Notes under the pieces: generated by a model
What the model saw: only the letters and a program-made list of their open reading frames with translations
The model's database searches: none
Told to the model about the DNA's origin: nothing
Program-made: the position numbers and the translations under genes
Shown: positions 11,985 through 20,234 of the stretch, piece by piece
Layout: each line of letters opens with the position of its first letter
Numbering within the stretch: the stretch's first letter is position 1
Source of the DNA: Melampsora larici-populina 98AG31
Lineage: Eukaryota; Basidiomycota; Pucciniomycetes; Pucciniales; Melampsoraceae
Direction: 5' to 3'
Assembly: GCF_000204055.1 (NCBI RefSeq)
Contig: NW_006768830.1
Location: 380,634 to 444,633, forward strand
DNA length: 64,000 nucleotides

Positions 11985-12062
11985 ATAGTGCAAGATCCGT
12001 GCAAGAATTTCTTGCACGGATCTTGCACGGATCTTGCACAGCGGTCTTGCACTATTCTTGCG
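11985..12062. promoter_or_regulatory. Divergent promoter region with CTTGCAC cluster and palindrome
   Basis: Between the ATGs of transposase A (11928) and partner B (12093) lie six copies of CTTGCAC/GTGCAAG. A perfect 15-base-arm palindrome (AGATCCGTGCAAGAA at 11993-12007, one centre base, complement at 12009-12023) is followed by two more GGATCTTGCAC units. The same heptamer recurs in the left subterminal hairpin at 7680-7736. Likely a binding platform for a protein of the element and perhaps autoregulatory; not shown by sequence alone. Confidence 0.55.
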
Positions 12063-12092
12063 CAGGTTTGAATACCCTAATTGTACAGAAGT

Positions 12093-13828
12093 ATGGACTC
12101 AACTACCTCTCCCTCTCCGCCACAACCAGGCCCGCAAAACACACCCACACCAACTCCAACAAACTTTATTCAAATCTCATTAGCTGCTATTCAAGCAAGC
12201 CCACCGGAATCTCAGGCCAATCAAGTGGCAACTCCTTTCCCAGTACCAACCCTGTCCCCAGAGGCTTGGTTACATCTTCACCAGATCAATCCGGTCACAT
12301 CATCTCTTGTTTCACTACCAGCCAAACCACCCGAAACACCTATGGCCTCTCCCAAACAACCTGAAACACCTATCCCCAATCCTGAGGCACCTAAGAAGCG
12401 AGGACGACCTCGAAAGGCATCAGCAGCACCACCTTCTCAAAAAAAAACTCCCGCAAAACCCAGATCGATCCAAGCATCTCAACCTGGTTCTGCGTCTCAA
12501 AATCCCGCCTCTCAAACTCAAAATGAAACAACACGTGAATCTCAAGATGACACTCAAGATGACGAGAGCAAAGACTTGGACCCAAATGAGTCTAAAAGAT
12601 GCTGGTTCACCCCGGATAGCGATGGCAAATCAGACATGGACCTTGTTGCCGAATGGTGCAGCATATTCGAGAACTACAACGCATGGCGCACGCAAAGGCA
12701 GGTTGTTGTTCGCAAAAGGGTGGCTGCTTTTATTGTACAAATGGGTCATTCAGCCAGATCAGGTCGAGAGTGCAAAAAAAAAGTAAGGGTGAATACATCA
12801 GTATGAAAGTGTTTAGATTCGGGTTTTGCTAACTTTGAAATATGATATGTAGATTAAAAAACTCGAGGCTTGGTTCATGACAGCTGATGGTCTCCGAAAG
12901 GCAACTGGCGAGGGGAATGATTCCGATGAATACTTTCACTTCACAGTGTCGAAGGCTGAGCTCGATACTTTCAAATTGGCTATGAAGCGCAAGAAACAAG
13001 AGAATGTTGGTGGCAGTCTGCAAGGTACGTACTTCCACTTGTCTATTTAGTTAATATATACTCACTGGCTGTATGTATTCAACAGTAAGAATACTACGTG
13101 AGTGTCCTTGGTATGAGGAACTCGAGCCAGTGTTTCGAGATCGACCATCTGCCCGTCCATTGGCCACAAAGGATTCGCTCGGTAACGAAATACACCGCTC
13201 GACACCTCTAACTCAATCAAACAAAGACAACACCCGTAGTCCGACTCCTACCGAAACCTTGCCTTATGACATATGGGAAGAAACTCCACCTCACGACGAG
13301 CGAGATGTAGCGATTGATCCTTCTTTGGCAGATGAAGCCACATCATCCCAAGAACACGAAACACCCAGTATTCGAGTCTCCAAGAGACCGGTTCGATCTG
13401 TCACCCCGTTGGTTGGAAATCCATCTAGCAAGCGACTCCGTGTTAAGGAGTCTCCCAGCGCTTTCGAGATCAAGAGCAAGGATTCCCCTCAAACCTCATT
13501 CAATATCAATTCTATAGCCAATCTTATCCCCACCAAAGAAGAACGTGAGGCAAGCGAGACTCGAGCTGCACTAGCTCAACAAAATCTCAGCACAACTATA
13601 ACCAACGCGATGTCGAATATCATCAATACTAATCGACTCAATGAATTGAAAACGAAACAAATCATTCGACTTGCCGAGATAAATGCAGACTTGCGCATTG
13701 CTCGCGGAAAAATGGTTATGGAACTCATTGGTAAAAACATGGCTCCAGAGGCGGCAGAGGCCTTTGCTTTGCGTGCGTTACCCGATGTTGAGCCTTCACA
13801 ATCCTTGGCTTCCGGATCAGGTTCATAA
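12093..13828 (+). CDS. Myb/SANT-like DNA-binding partner B of the transposon
   Basis: Second accessory DNA-binding candidate, 534 residues from exons 12093-12782, 12853-13024 and 13086-13828 (GTAAGG..TAG and GTACGT..CAG, all in frame). Residues 1-160 are Pro/Ser/Gln-rich with an AT-hook KKRGRPRKA near residue 108 and an acidic patch. About residues 168-290 hold a trihelix/SANT-like region: RCWFTPDSDGKSDMDLVAEW, then NAWRTQRQVVVRKRVAAF and KKIKKLEAWFMTADGLRKA. This is followed by CPWYEELEPVFRDRPSARP, positionally equivalent to YYYDLLPFMSTR in partner A. The C-terminal 90 residues are helical with a conserved-looking GKNMAPEAAEAFALRALP. ATG at 12093 is the first in frame after the CTTGCAC cluster. 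Product function is inferred from its pairing with a DDE transposase. Confidence 0.75.
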
Positions 13829-14192
13829 TCTCAAATCAAGATTGTTTAAAATGAAAATAAAAGATAATTAAGATGTCTGTATATCCGTGGTATACCATAT
13901 AGCTCAACAGGAATTGTTCCAAAAATATAAAAAGTTGTCTTCTTGTGTGTTCAAATGTTGAAATCGATGTGTCTGTCTCTCTTATGCTGGATTTGTTTGT
14001 CTTTTGAAATTTGACCAAATTTCATAAGACTTTGTTTGCCTGCCTCATTTCTGATACGGTGAGTAAGATCAACTTTTGATCTTTTTGATTACTCATAAGA
14101 AAAAAAAGAGACACAGACACAACAAAAGAAAGTAAGAAATGAAATACAAACAAAATCGAAAAAAAAAGACACAAGAACCGAGGTTATACATA

Positions 14193-15863
14193 TCAATAGC
14201 CTTTGTCAATACAATAGGCACGGAATAAAGAATTCCGACGTTGAGATCCAACTGACTCCAACTCAGCCCTTCTAAGGGCTGCATCTGTATGATCTATAGT
14301 GTCGTCTATGAAGTCCAAATCACTGTTGTTATTCAAATTGATTCCTGCCATCGGTGTACCTTCAACGATTACAAAATTGTGTACAACTACACAAGCAGAG
14401 ATCCAATCACATACAAAGACTGCATCCTTTGCGTTGCTGATTGCCAGTCGTAGCTCGTGGAGGGAACCAAAGCGCATCTGTAACATCCCGTTGCAATGTT
14501 CAGAAGCGATTCTGATTTTCGAAATCGCATTGTTGAAGTGAGTTTGGGACGGTGCAAGCCCTTGAAAACGTGATCGTTTGAATACCGGAACAATGTGTTT
14601 CGAAGACGCATATCCTGAGTCAGCGAGAATGTATTCTCCCTCCGAAAAGAAAGAGGGCATATCCTTGTAGAACTGAAATATACACGTCAGTATGAATGTG
14701 ATATTTAGACACTTGAGAAATACGAGAAATACACACGTTAGTAGACTTCAGCACGCGTTGATCGTGTGCACTCCCACACCACCCATGATGGGCATAGATT
14801 ACCCTTCGCTGATCGTCACATATGATAAGTGAATTTAAGGCGTATATGGACTTTCGAGTATAGTAGTCTTCCTTATTTTTGGAGGGAGCTGCTGCTAAAG
14901 GCACCAGAGTTCCATCAATGAAACCGACACAATCTTGAAACCAAGATGTTCGGCCAATTCGTCTCTTAATTGCCACTCGTTCTTCGGCATTCGGCCATCG
15001 TACATATTCCGACTCAAGTTCAAGAATTGCAATGATGCACCGTTTAGTGTAATTATCAACGCTTCCCTCTTGCAAAAGTCAACATGGTCAGTTCAAGATC
15101 AGTTCGGCGAGATTGCTACTCCAGATTGACATGGACTCACCCGACACAGAGAAAGTTTTTGCCTTATATTACGGGAGCCTCCATTGCCCGATAACCCAAA
15201 ATTTGCCAATGTCACCAATAGCTGCCACTGGACCGTATCCTGGTCATGATTTGAATTATTATAAAAGATAGGAGATGATCCTATTCGGTGGAGAAGTTTC
15301 GTGAAGTCTTCCTTTCGAATACGTGCCTAAGACCGTTTGAGAAGGAAGATCATAAATCAAACCCTGAACATACTACTTTGGAGATACAAATCTCTTGAAC
15401 TCACAACTGACATCCAAGTGCGATCAGTCTCATCAAACCAATCTTGAAAACACTGAGCCTTCTGACTACAACGAGGCCTGCGATGTCTGGGAAGAGGGTA
15501 TCTTCTTCTTCTTGCTTCTTCCTGTATCGTCAAAAGGACTCCTAGAATTGATTCGTCTGCTTCCAATTTCCGTTTTCGTTTGTTGATGTAGGCACCCTGC
15601 TCCAAGGTAGTTAACATCATGACCGTGTAAGCAAATATGAAAGTAAGTTCTTGATGGCCAATGTTATCGTCTGATTCATCGATTTCGTCATTGTCGTCGG
15701 AATTCATGAAAGACACCATCATCAGACAGGAAATTAAGTTTGGAATGAAAGTCGCGGTAGTGGGTGAAGACACAGTTGTGGTGGACGCAAGAAGAGAGAC
15801 TTGAAGTAAGATCATGGCATCAAGAGATGATAAGAGCTGCCTGTGAGCTGAGATCCTAGGCAT
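14193..15863 (-). CDS. PIF/Harbinger-like DDE transposase B (possible frameshift)
   Basis: Paralogue of transposase A with the same four-exon design: 15863-15405, 15326-15141, 15068-14737 and 14672-14193. The third exon has the same length (332 bases) in both genes. The core is intact: GFIDGTLVPLAAAPS with the first Asp, HHGWCGSAHDQRVLKS, EYILADSGYASSKHIV with the second Asp, and RIASEHCNGMLQMRFGS with Glu. At the end of exon 2 the frame is off by one: a run of five A on the coding strand (near 15156-15160) would need six to give the conserved FSVS-E-GSVDNY junction seen in transposase A. Alternatively a GTAATA donor just upstream joins in frame (GNGGSQGSVDNY) at the cost of about 14 residues. 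So the gene is either slightly broken, rescued by splicing, or affected by a sequencing error. The N-terminal exon is poorly conserved, with an Asp-rich patch. Confidence 0.8.
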
Positions 15864-15915
15864 TTTTTTGTGATAGGGACTTGAAGGGGTGGGGGCGACA
15901 AAGCTTTCCAGGGCA

Positions 15916-16015
15916 ACCCATCAAAAAAACCCGTTCTAAAAACCCGAAAATCAGATGGGTTTTCATGGGTTTTTTACACGGGTTTTTCTGATGGGTTTTA
16001 ATTTTGTGTACCGCT
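15916..16015 (-). repeat. Right terminal inverted repeat of the 8.5-kb element
   Basis: 100 bases, reverse complement of the left end. AAT follows at 16016-16018. The element begins and ends with AGCGG/CCGCT. Confidence 0.9.
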
Positions 16016-16253
16016 AATGAAGGTTTGAAAGTAAGAAAAGTTGAAAGGTTTGATAATGCTGTAACTCACGTGGTGGGCGTGGCGTGAAAAGCGCGCCTTT
16101 TAGGCGCGCCCCCACGCCTACGCCCGGGCGCGCCCGAGAAGTCAAAATATGGGGTGGGCGCGCCCTTTGAGCAAGTACTGTCGGTCTTGAGCTTTCTCAT
16201 CGTTTTCTCACCCCCCCCACCACCAATCATGCCCAAAAAGCCTTTTCTTGGGA

Positions 16254-16625
16254 ATGTCTTCTCAAAAAACCAAGTCAGGACCGCGCATGAAAGTTGATAC
16301 ATTGAAGATGATCTCTCAGATTGAAATGGATCTTCAAGCTGAAAACCCAAGTGGTAAATCTACAGTCGAAAGCACAAAATATAATGAAGATGAGATCAAG
16401 AGAGATGTACAGTTTGAAGACCTTGACCAGCTTCAAGAATTTGAAGACGGAGTTCTTTTTGATCATCCAGTGGAACTCAATGACATTCCAATTGAGGAAC
16501 AAAGCTACATAGAATCTTTGTTTGACCTCACTTTGTTCAATAATTCCAATCAAGTATTTACAGATGTCATGGTAGTGGATGATTCTGACAATGAATCATG
16601 GGACAAAGATGATCTCTTTATTTGA
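16254..16625 (+). CDS. Small acidic protein in the outer hAT-like element
   Basis: An uninterrupted 123-residue frame starting MSSQKTKSGPRMKVDT and rich in Asp/Glu towards the end (VVDDSDNESWDKDDLFI). I recognise no domain. It lies wholly between the left end of the outer element and the nested element, so it may be a captured host exon or the remnant of a longer transposon gene. No promoter or splice site is convincing. Coding status is uncertain. Confidence 0.35.
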   Translation: MSSQKTKSGPRMKVDTLKMISQIEMDLQAENPSGKSTVESTKYNEDEIKRDVQFEDLDQLQEFEDGVLFDHPVELNDIPIEEQSYIESLFDLTLFNNSNQVFTDVMVVDDSDNESWDKDDLFI

Positions 16626-16928
16626 TTCTTAACATTTTCTTTGTCCTTTATTCAAGTAATATGTTATCTGCAAGAATCAGTCTTCCTCTTTCAACACTTT
16701 GAACGGGTCTTTTGCAATTTTTTTAGGACCCCACTATTTAGAGCCCTCGGAGCAGTATCCGAAGCCCTCTTTCGGGTCGGACCCGAGGCTACAAATAAAT
16801 CAGGCGCCCCATTTCCAAGAAGGGGCTCCACAAGGGGCTCCATTTTTTTATTTAATCTCATCATTTATCTATCCTCATCATGTGCCCACCCATGATATTA
16901 ATTAATAAACATTGAATTGATGAGATGG

Positions 16929-17408
16929 TCACCATGGAGCGAGCCTCGCTCTCTCGATCAAACGGCCAAAAGACCGCGCTTCTTTCTTGTGAAGACAACA
17001 TTGTTTGTGAAGTTTGTCACCTCTAGAGGTAAACAAGCCTTGACAATACGTACAACATGTATCTTTAGGAGCCCGACATGGTTGTTTTTGATCTTCATGA
17101 TGAAAAGGAGAAGGGAAATTAATTGAAGGTTCATGACTAGGAAGATGAGAAGAACTACTACTCTCGATCAAATTGTCAGTAATGTTAGAAGGATGATTGA
17201 GTAAACTTTTGGGAGTGCTAGCTAAGATTAAATGGTGATCAGTTGTTGTTGTAGTAGTAGAAGTATTGCCAGGTGAATAATTCAATTGATCGAATTGATT
17301 GGGTGAAAAGGTAATGGATGGTGGTGGTGGTGGTGGAAACTTGATGGGATCAGAAGGAGAACATTGAAAATCTTGGATCGAGTTCGATCCCATCATATTC
17401 TGATTCAT
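16929..17408 (-). CDS. Cys/His-rich small protein carried by the nested element
   Basis: A 159-residue frame read on the minus strand from the ATG at 17408. The N-terminal 110 residues are low-complexity (Pro, Thr and Ser runs, typical of fungal regulators). The C-terminus contains DTCCTYCQGLFTSRGDKLHK followed by QCCLHKK, a CxxC..H..C arrangement that could bind zinc, then a basic tail. A TATA box lies 95 bases upstream. It is not a recognisable transposase and may be a host gene fragment captured by the element. Upstream in-frame TTG codons were not used as starts. Confidence 0.45.
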   Translation of the reverse strand: MNQNMMGSNSIQDFQCSPSDPIKFPPPPPPSITFSPNQFDQLNYSPGNTSTTTTTTDHHLILASTPKSLLNHPSNITDNLIESSSSSHLPSHEPSINFPSPFHHEDQKQPCRAPKDTCCTYCQGLFTSRGDKLHKQCCLHKKEARSFGRLIERARLAPW

Positions 17409-17501
17409 AGTCAAGTTGATTAAACTCAATTAATACTCAATCATCAACAATTTATATCTGAATTCAAGATGATGGTAAACCAAATCAAACACATCAAAAC
17501 T

Positions 17502-17511
17502 TATATAAATA
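17502..17511 (-). promoter_or_regulatory. TATA box of the captured minus-strand gene
   Basis: ATTTATATAA on the minus strand, about 95 bases upstream of the ATG at 17408. Spacing fits a fungal core promoter, suggesting the captured gene brought its promoter with it. Confidence 0.4.
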
Positions 17512-18341
17512 TCAATCAAACACCAAGAGGTCAAAAGATAGAGAAATAGCAAGATATATAGGTATTGATGAACTCTGAACACGACTTCAAACGTAAGAAC
17601 GGTAGAGGTATGAACTGGGTTATTGGGGTTTGGTTTTTTAAAGTTGTGATTAAGTGATAAGAAAATCGGACATGGAAAGTGAGTGTGAGGGAGAGATGGG
17701 AACTTCTATATGTAAGCATATTGCTGGGCACTTGAAGGGCCAATGTTGTCCGTCATGCAAGGGTCGGTCCGGGTGCCAAACAATTTGGGAGCCCTTGCAT
17801 TTGTTTTCATCATATTTGTTGCCCCATATATATGAAGGGGCTCCAAATACGTTAATTGATGATCCAAAAGGGGCTCATCCGTGATTTTGTGCCCTATTAG
17901 GGAGCCCTTGATGAGCCCTCGAGGTCCGAACATGCGTTATATAGGCTAAAAAAAGCGGGGTATCAACAGGTCACGCGGGTTTTGGTGAAAACCCGGGGGG
18001 CTCCGGATATCAGCGGAGGGGGCTCTAAATAGTGGGATCCTTTTTTTATCATCTTTGCGATTTTTTTCGATTTTTCTTGGTTTTGTGTACCCAAAAGGCG
18101 CGCCCTTGGCGCCCTCACTACAGGCGCGCCTTCGAAAAATTTGAAAAGGCGCGCTGGGCGCGCCCTGAATTCAAACCCCGCGCCCACCACGAGAGCTGTA
18201 ACATGTAAAGGTGCAAGTAGCAAATAATGTATTTTTGTGAGTCAACTACATTTTGAAAGTTGAGATCTACATATTTGAGATTGAGTGGATTGTTCTTCCA
18301 AGCCAGAACTTCAGCTCAGCATTTCAAACAAACCAAACAGA

Positions 18342-20083
18342 ATGACATCCAATCCTAATACCAATACCAACATCGAACCAAGTAATAATCGAATCTTAAC
18401 TCATTCACTAAGACCATACTATCAACCAAAACAAAACAATCAAAATCCAATCACCCATTACTTAAACCAAACTACTTCAACAACAAGGACACCACCAACG
18501 ACACCAACGAATCATCCATCGATTAAAGAACTTTCATTCTCATTTCAAACAAAACCATCAACTTCATTCAACTTAAACAACTCATCAAAATCTTTTCTAA
18601 GTGATTTAGATCTCGAATTCAATTCAAATCAATATACAAATGATTTACCACACTTTTTTAAAAGTTTATTTAATTCTGGTTTTATGGGATTCACTTCAAC
18701 TGCCATGGTGATGCCATTTGAGGTGGGTAAGACTTTAATGCAAGTTCAATGGATACCTAAAGATGATTTATTAGAAGACACTTTGATCAAATCAAATCAT
18801 GATCATCTAGATGAATCATTTGATGATGAAATGAATCTAGAAGAACAAGAAGGAGAAGATGATGATGATGATGAAAGTGCTTAGTGAGTGTTTTCTTCAC
18901 AAATCCTTTTCTTGATGATTTCATTGATATCTTATTGGATGAATCTTCAAGTTTTACTGAAACTCGTACAGGTCCAAGGATCTCATTAGCTTCATCAAAT
19001 CGTCAATCGATGCCTAGTAATGGTCATAGTCTTAATCCATCAAACCCACCGAAACCAAGATTAAACAAACCAGAAGAAAGATTACAACCCGAATACATTT
19101 TACCTATTACCGTTCAAGGAGGAGTGACTGATATGATTAAACAAATCTTTAGATGGCGTGGTGAAGGGTTTATTGCACTATGGAAAGGACAATTAACCAC
19201 CTTTCTGACCGATAGTCTTTCAAGTTGTCTACAACCTTTAATCCTTTCAAGTCTTTCGTTTTTATTTTCGAATCAATTCATGAATCCTAGTAGTCCTTCT
19301 TCCATCAGTTTACCACTTGAACATCATGAAGATCCAAGTTTACCATTAACTTTTTCAATCAGTTCTTATTTATTAACGGGGATTTTACTTTCACCTTTAG
19401 ATTTGATTCGAACTCGTTTGATCGTTCAATCTTCTCAACTAAGGTATCGAAAATATTCAGGTCCGATAGATGGACTGAAAAAGATTTTCAAAGAAGAAGC
19501 CGGTTGGACTGGACTTTATTTTCATTCGAATTTAATCTTACCTACTATCTTAGATAACATCTTGAGACCTGCCTTTCATTTATCTACACCTTTATTGATC
19601 GAAAGAGTCTTGAAGATCGATCGATTAGAAAGACCTGTTCTACATGGACTAGCCGGTTTAGCTTTCTCTAGTCTTGGTTTGTTATTGATCTTACCCATCG
19701 AAACGGTTAGGAAACGATTACAATTACAATCTAGAGCGATCGATCCCAAAAGCAAAACGGATTTCAAACCTTGTGTGAACCTCAGACCTAAACCTTATGC
19801 TGGAATTGTAGAAGCAGTTTATAGAATCCTTACAGAAGAAACTAGTTCTCCTCAACTTCCTCAAAGAAGAAGAACAAGAAGATCTAAATCAACCCTTCAT
19901 GATCCTTCAAGTCTTCATCAAGATCCTATCCAAACTTCTCATCATCCTACTTCTCTTTCTTCTGGTTTACGTCAACTTTATCGTGGGTTTAATGTTGGAT
20001 TAACAGCGAATGTGGTAGCGTTCGTGTTAGGCTTATTAGGTAATCCATTAGAATCTGGATCAAGTGGTTGGGCTGAAGTTTAG
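18342..20083 (+). CDS. UGO1: UGO1-like mitochondrial outer-membrane fusion/carrier protein
   Basis: Probable mitochondrial outer-membrane protein of the degenerate mitochondrial-carrier (SLC25) type that helps outer-membrane fusion in fungi, 557 residues from exons 18342-18883 and 18952-20083. The 68-base intron (GTGAGT..AAG) removes a TAG spanning the donor and restores the carrier frame. Carrier half-motifs appear as PFEVGKTLMQVQW (about residue 127), SPLDLIRTRLIVQS and PIETVRKRLQLQS, matching the Px[DE]xx[KR] signature. IALWKGQLTTFLTD and LYRGFNVGLTANVVAF follow the family pattern. Residues 1-110 are polar and low in complexity, and an acidic Asp run precedes the intron. ATG at 18342 gives the first in-frame Met; upstream GTG is not used. 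UGO1 rather than an inner-membrane carrier is inferred from length and the atypical N-terminal region. Confidence 0.75.
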
Positions 20084-20208
20084 AAACCGAAACTTTCAAT
20101 CGGCTTTGGTTTAAGGAAAATGCTTAAGCTTTTCCATGAGTGTTTTGTTTTTTGTCTTAAAGGGGGGTGGAGCTCCAGTACAGGCTGCAGCTGCCTCTGG
20201 CCGGTTCT

Positions 20209-20234
20209 TTTCTCTCTCTCTCTCTATCTCTCTT
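20209..20234 (+). repeat. CT microsatellite downstream of the UGO1-like gene
   Basis: A pyrimidine tract of TC repeats with one interruption, about 125 bases past the stop codon, in the 3' flanking region. The stretch from 20235 to 20930 is AT-rich and shows no gene. Confidence 0.6.

Larger units (their letters stand above)
7493..16015. mobile_element. 8.5-kb PIF/Harbinger-like DNA transposon with two gene sets
   Basis: The element is bounded by inverted repeats at 7493-7593 and 15916-16015 that are identical over about 100 bases except for one T in a homopolymer. They begin AGCGGTACACAAAATT and contain repeated GGGTTTT blocks. A 3-base direct repeat AAT flanks them (7490-7492 and 16016-16018). 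Inside are four multi-exon genes in the order partner A (+), transposase A (-), partner B (+), transposase B (-), so each set is convergent and the two sets meet head to head near 12000. PIF/Harbinger elements typically encode one DDE transposase and one Myb/SANT-like protein that act together in nucleus and on DNA; here both are doubled. Near-identical ends indicate recent movement. The classification rests on the DDE domain and partner gene, not on the target site, which is atypical (TWA is usual). Confidence 0.85.
16726..18040. mobile_element. Nested hAT-like element with GGGCTCC subterminal repeats
   Basis: Inverted ends share CCCACTATTTAGAGCCC (from 16726 and, inverted, ending 18040; one mismatch in 21 bases). 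The 8-base direct repeat TTTTTTTA flanks them (16718-16725 and 18041-18048); its low complexity makes it weaker evidence alone. Many GGGCTCC/GGAGCCC units occur within about 200 bases at the left end and 330 at the right. It lies inside 16066-18194 and carries one minus-strand gene that is not a transposase. Confidence 0.75.
16066..18194. mobile_element. hAT-like element with GGCGCGCC-rich ends (outer element)
   Basis: Terminal repeats TCACGTGGTGGGCGTGG (16066) and the complement of TCTCGTGGTGGGCGCGG (ending 18194) match at 15 of 17 bases. A perfect 8-base direct repeat GCTGTAAC flanks them (16058-16065 and 18195-18202), the target-duplication length of hAT elements. About 100-150 bases at each end are packed with GGCGCGCC/GCGCGCC units, probable subterminal transposase sites. 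No transposase is encoded, so it is non-autonomous. A second element is inserted within it. Confidence 0.8.

Noticed and set aside
12307..12786. Lys/Leu-rich frame overlapping partner B
   Set aside because: It is the alternative frame of a Pro/Gln-rich coding exon; the AT-hook, SANT-like region and splice phase fit only the main frame.
18876..18967. Alternative splice (GTGCTT..CAG) in the UGO1-like gene
   Set aside because: It is also in frame, but GTGAGT at 18884 with AAG at 18951 has a much better donor and a typical 68-base length.
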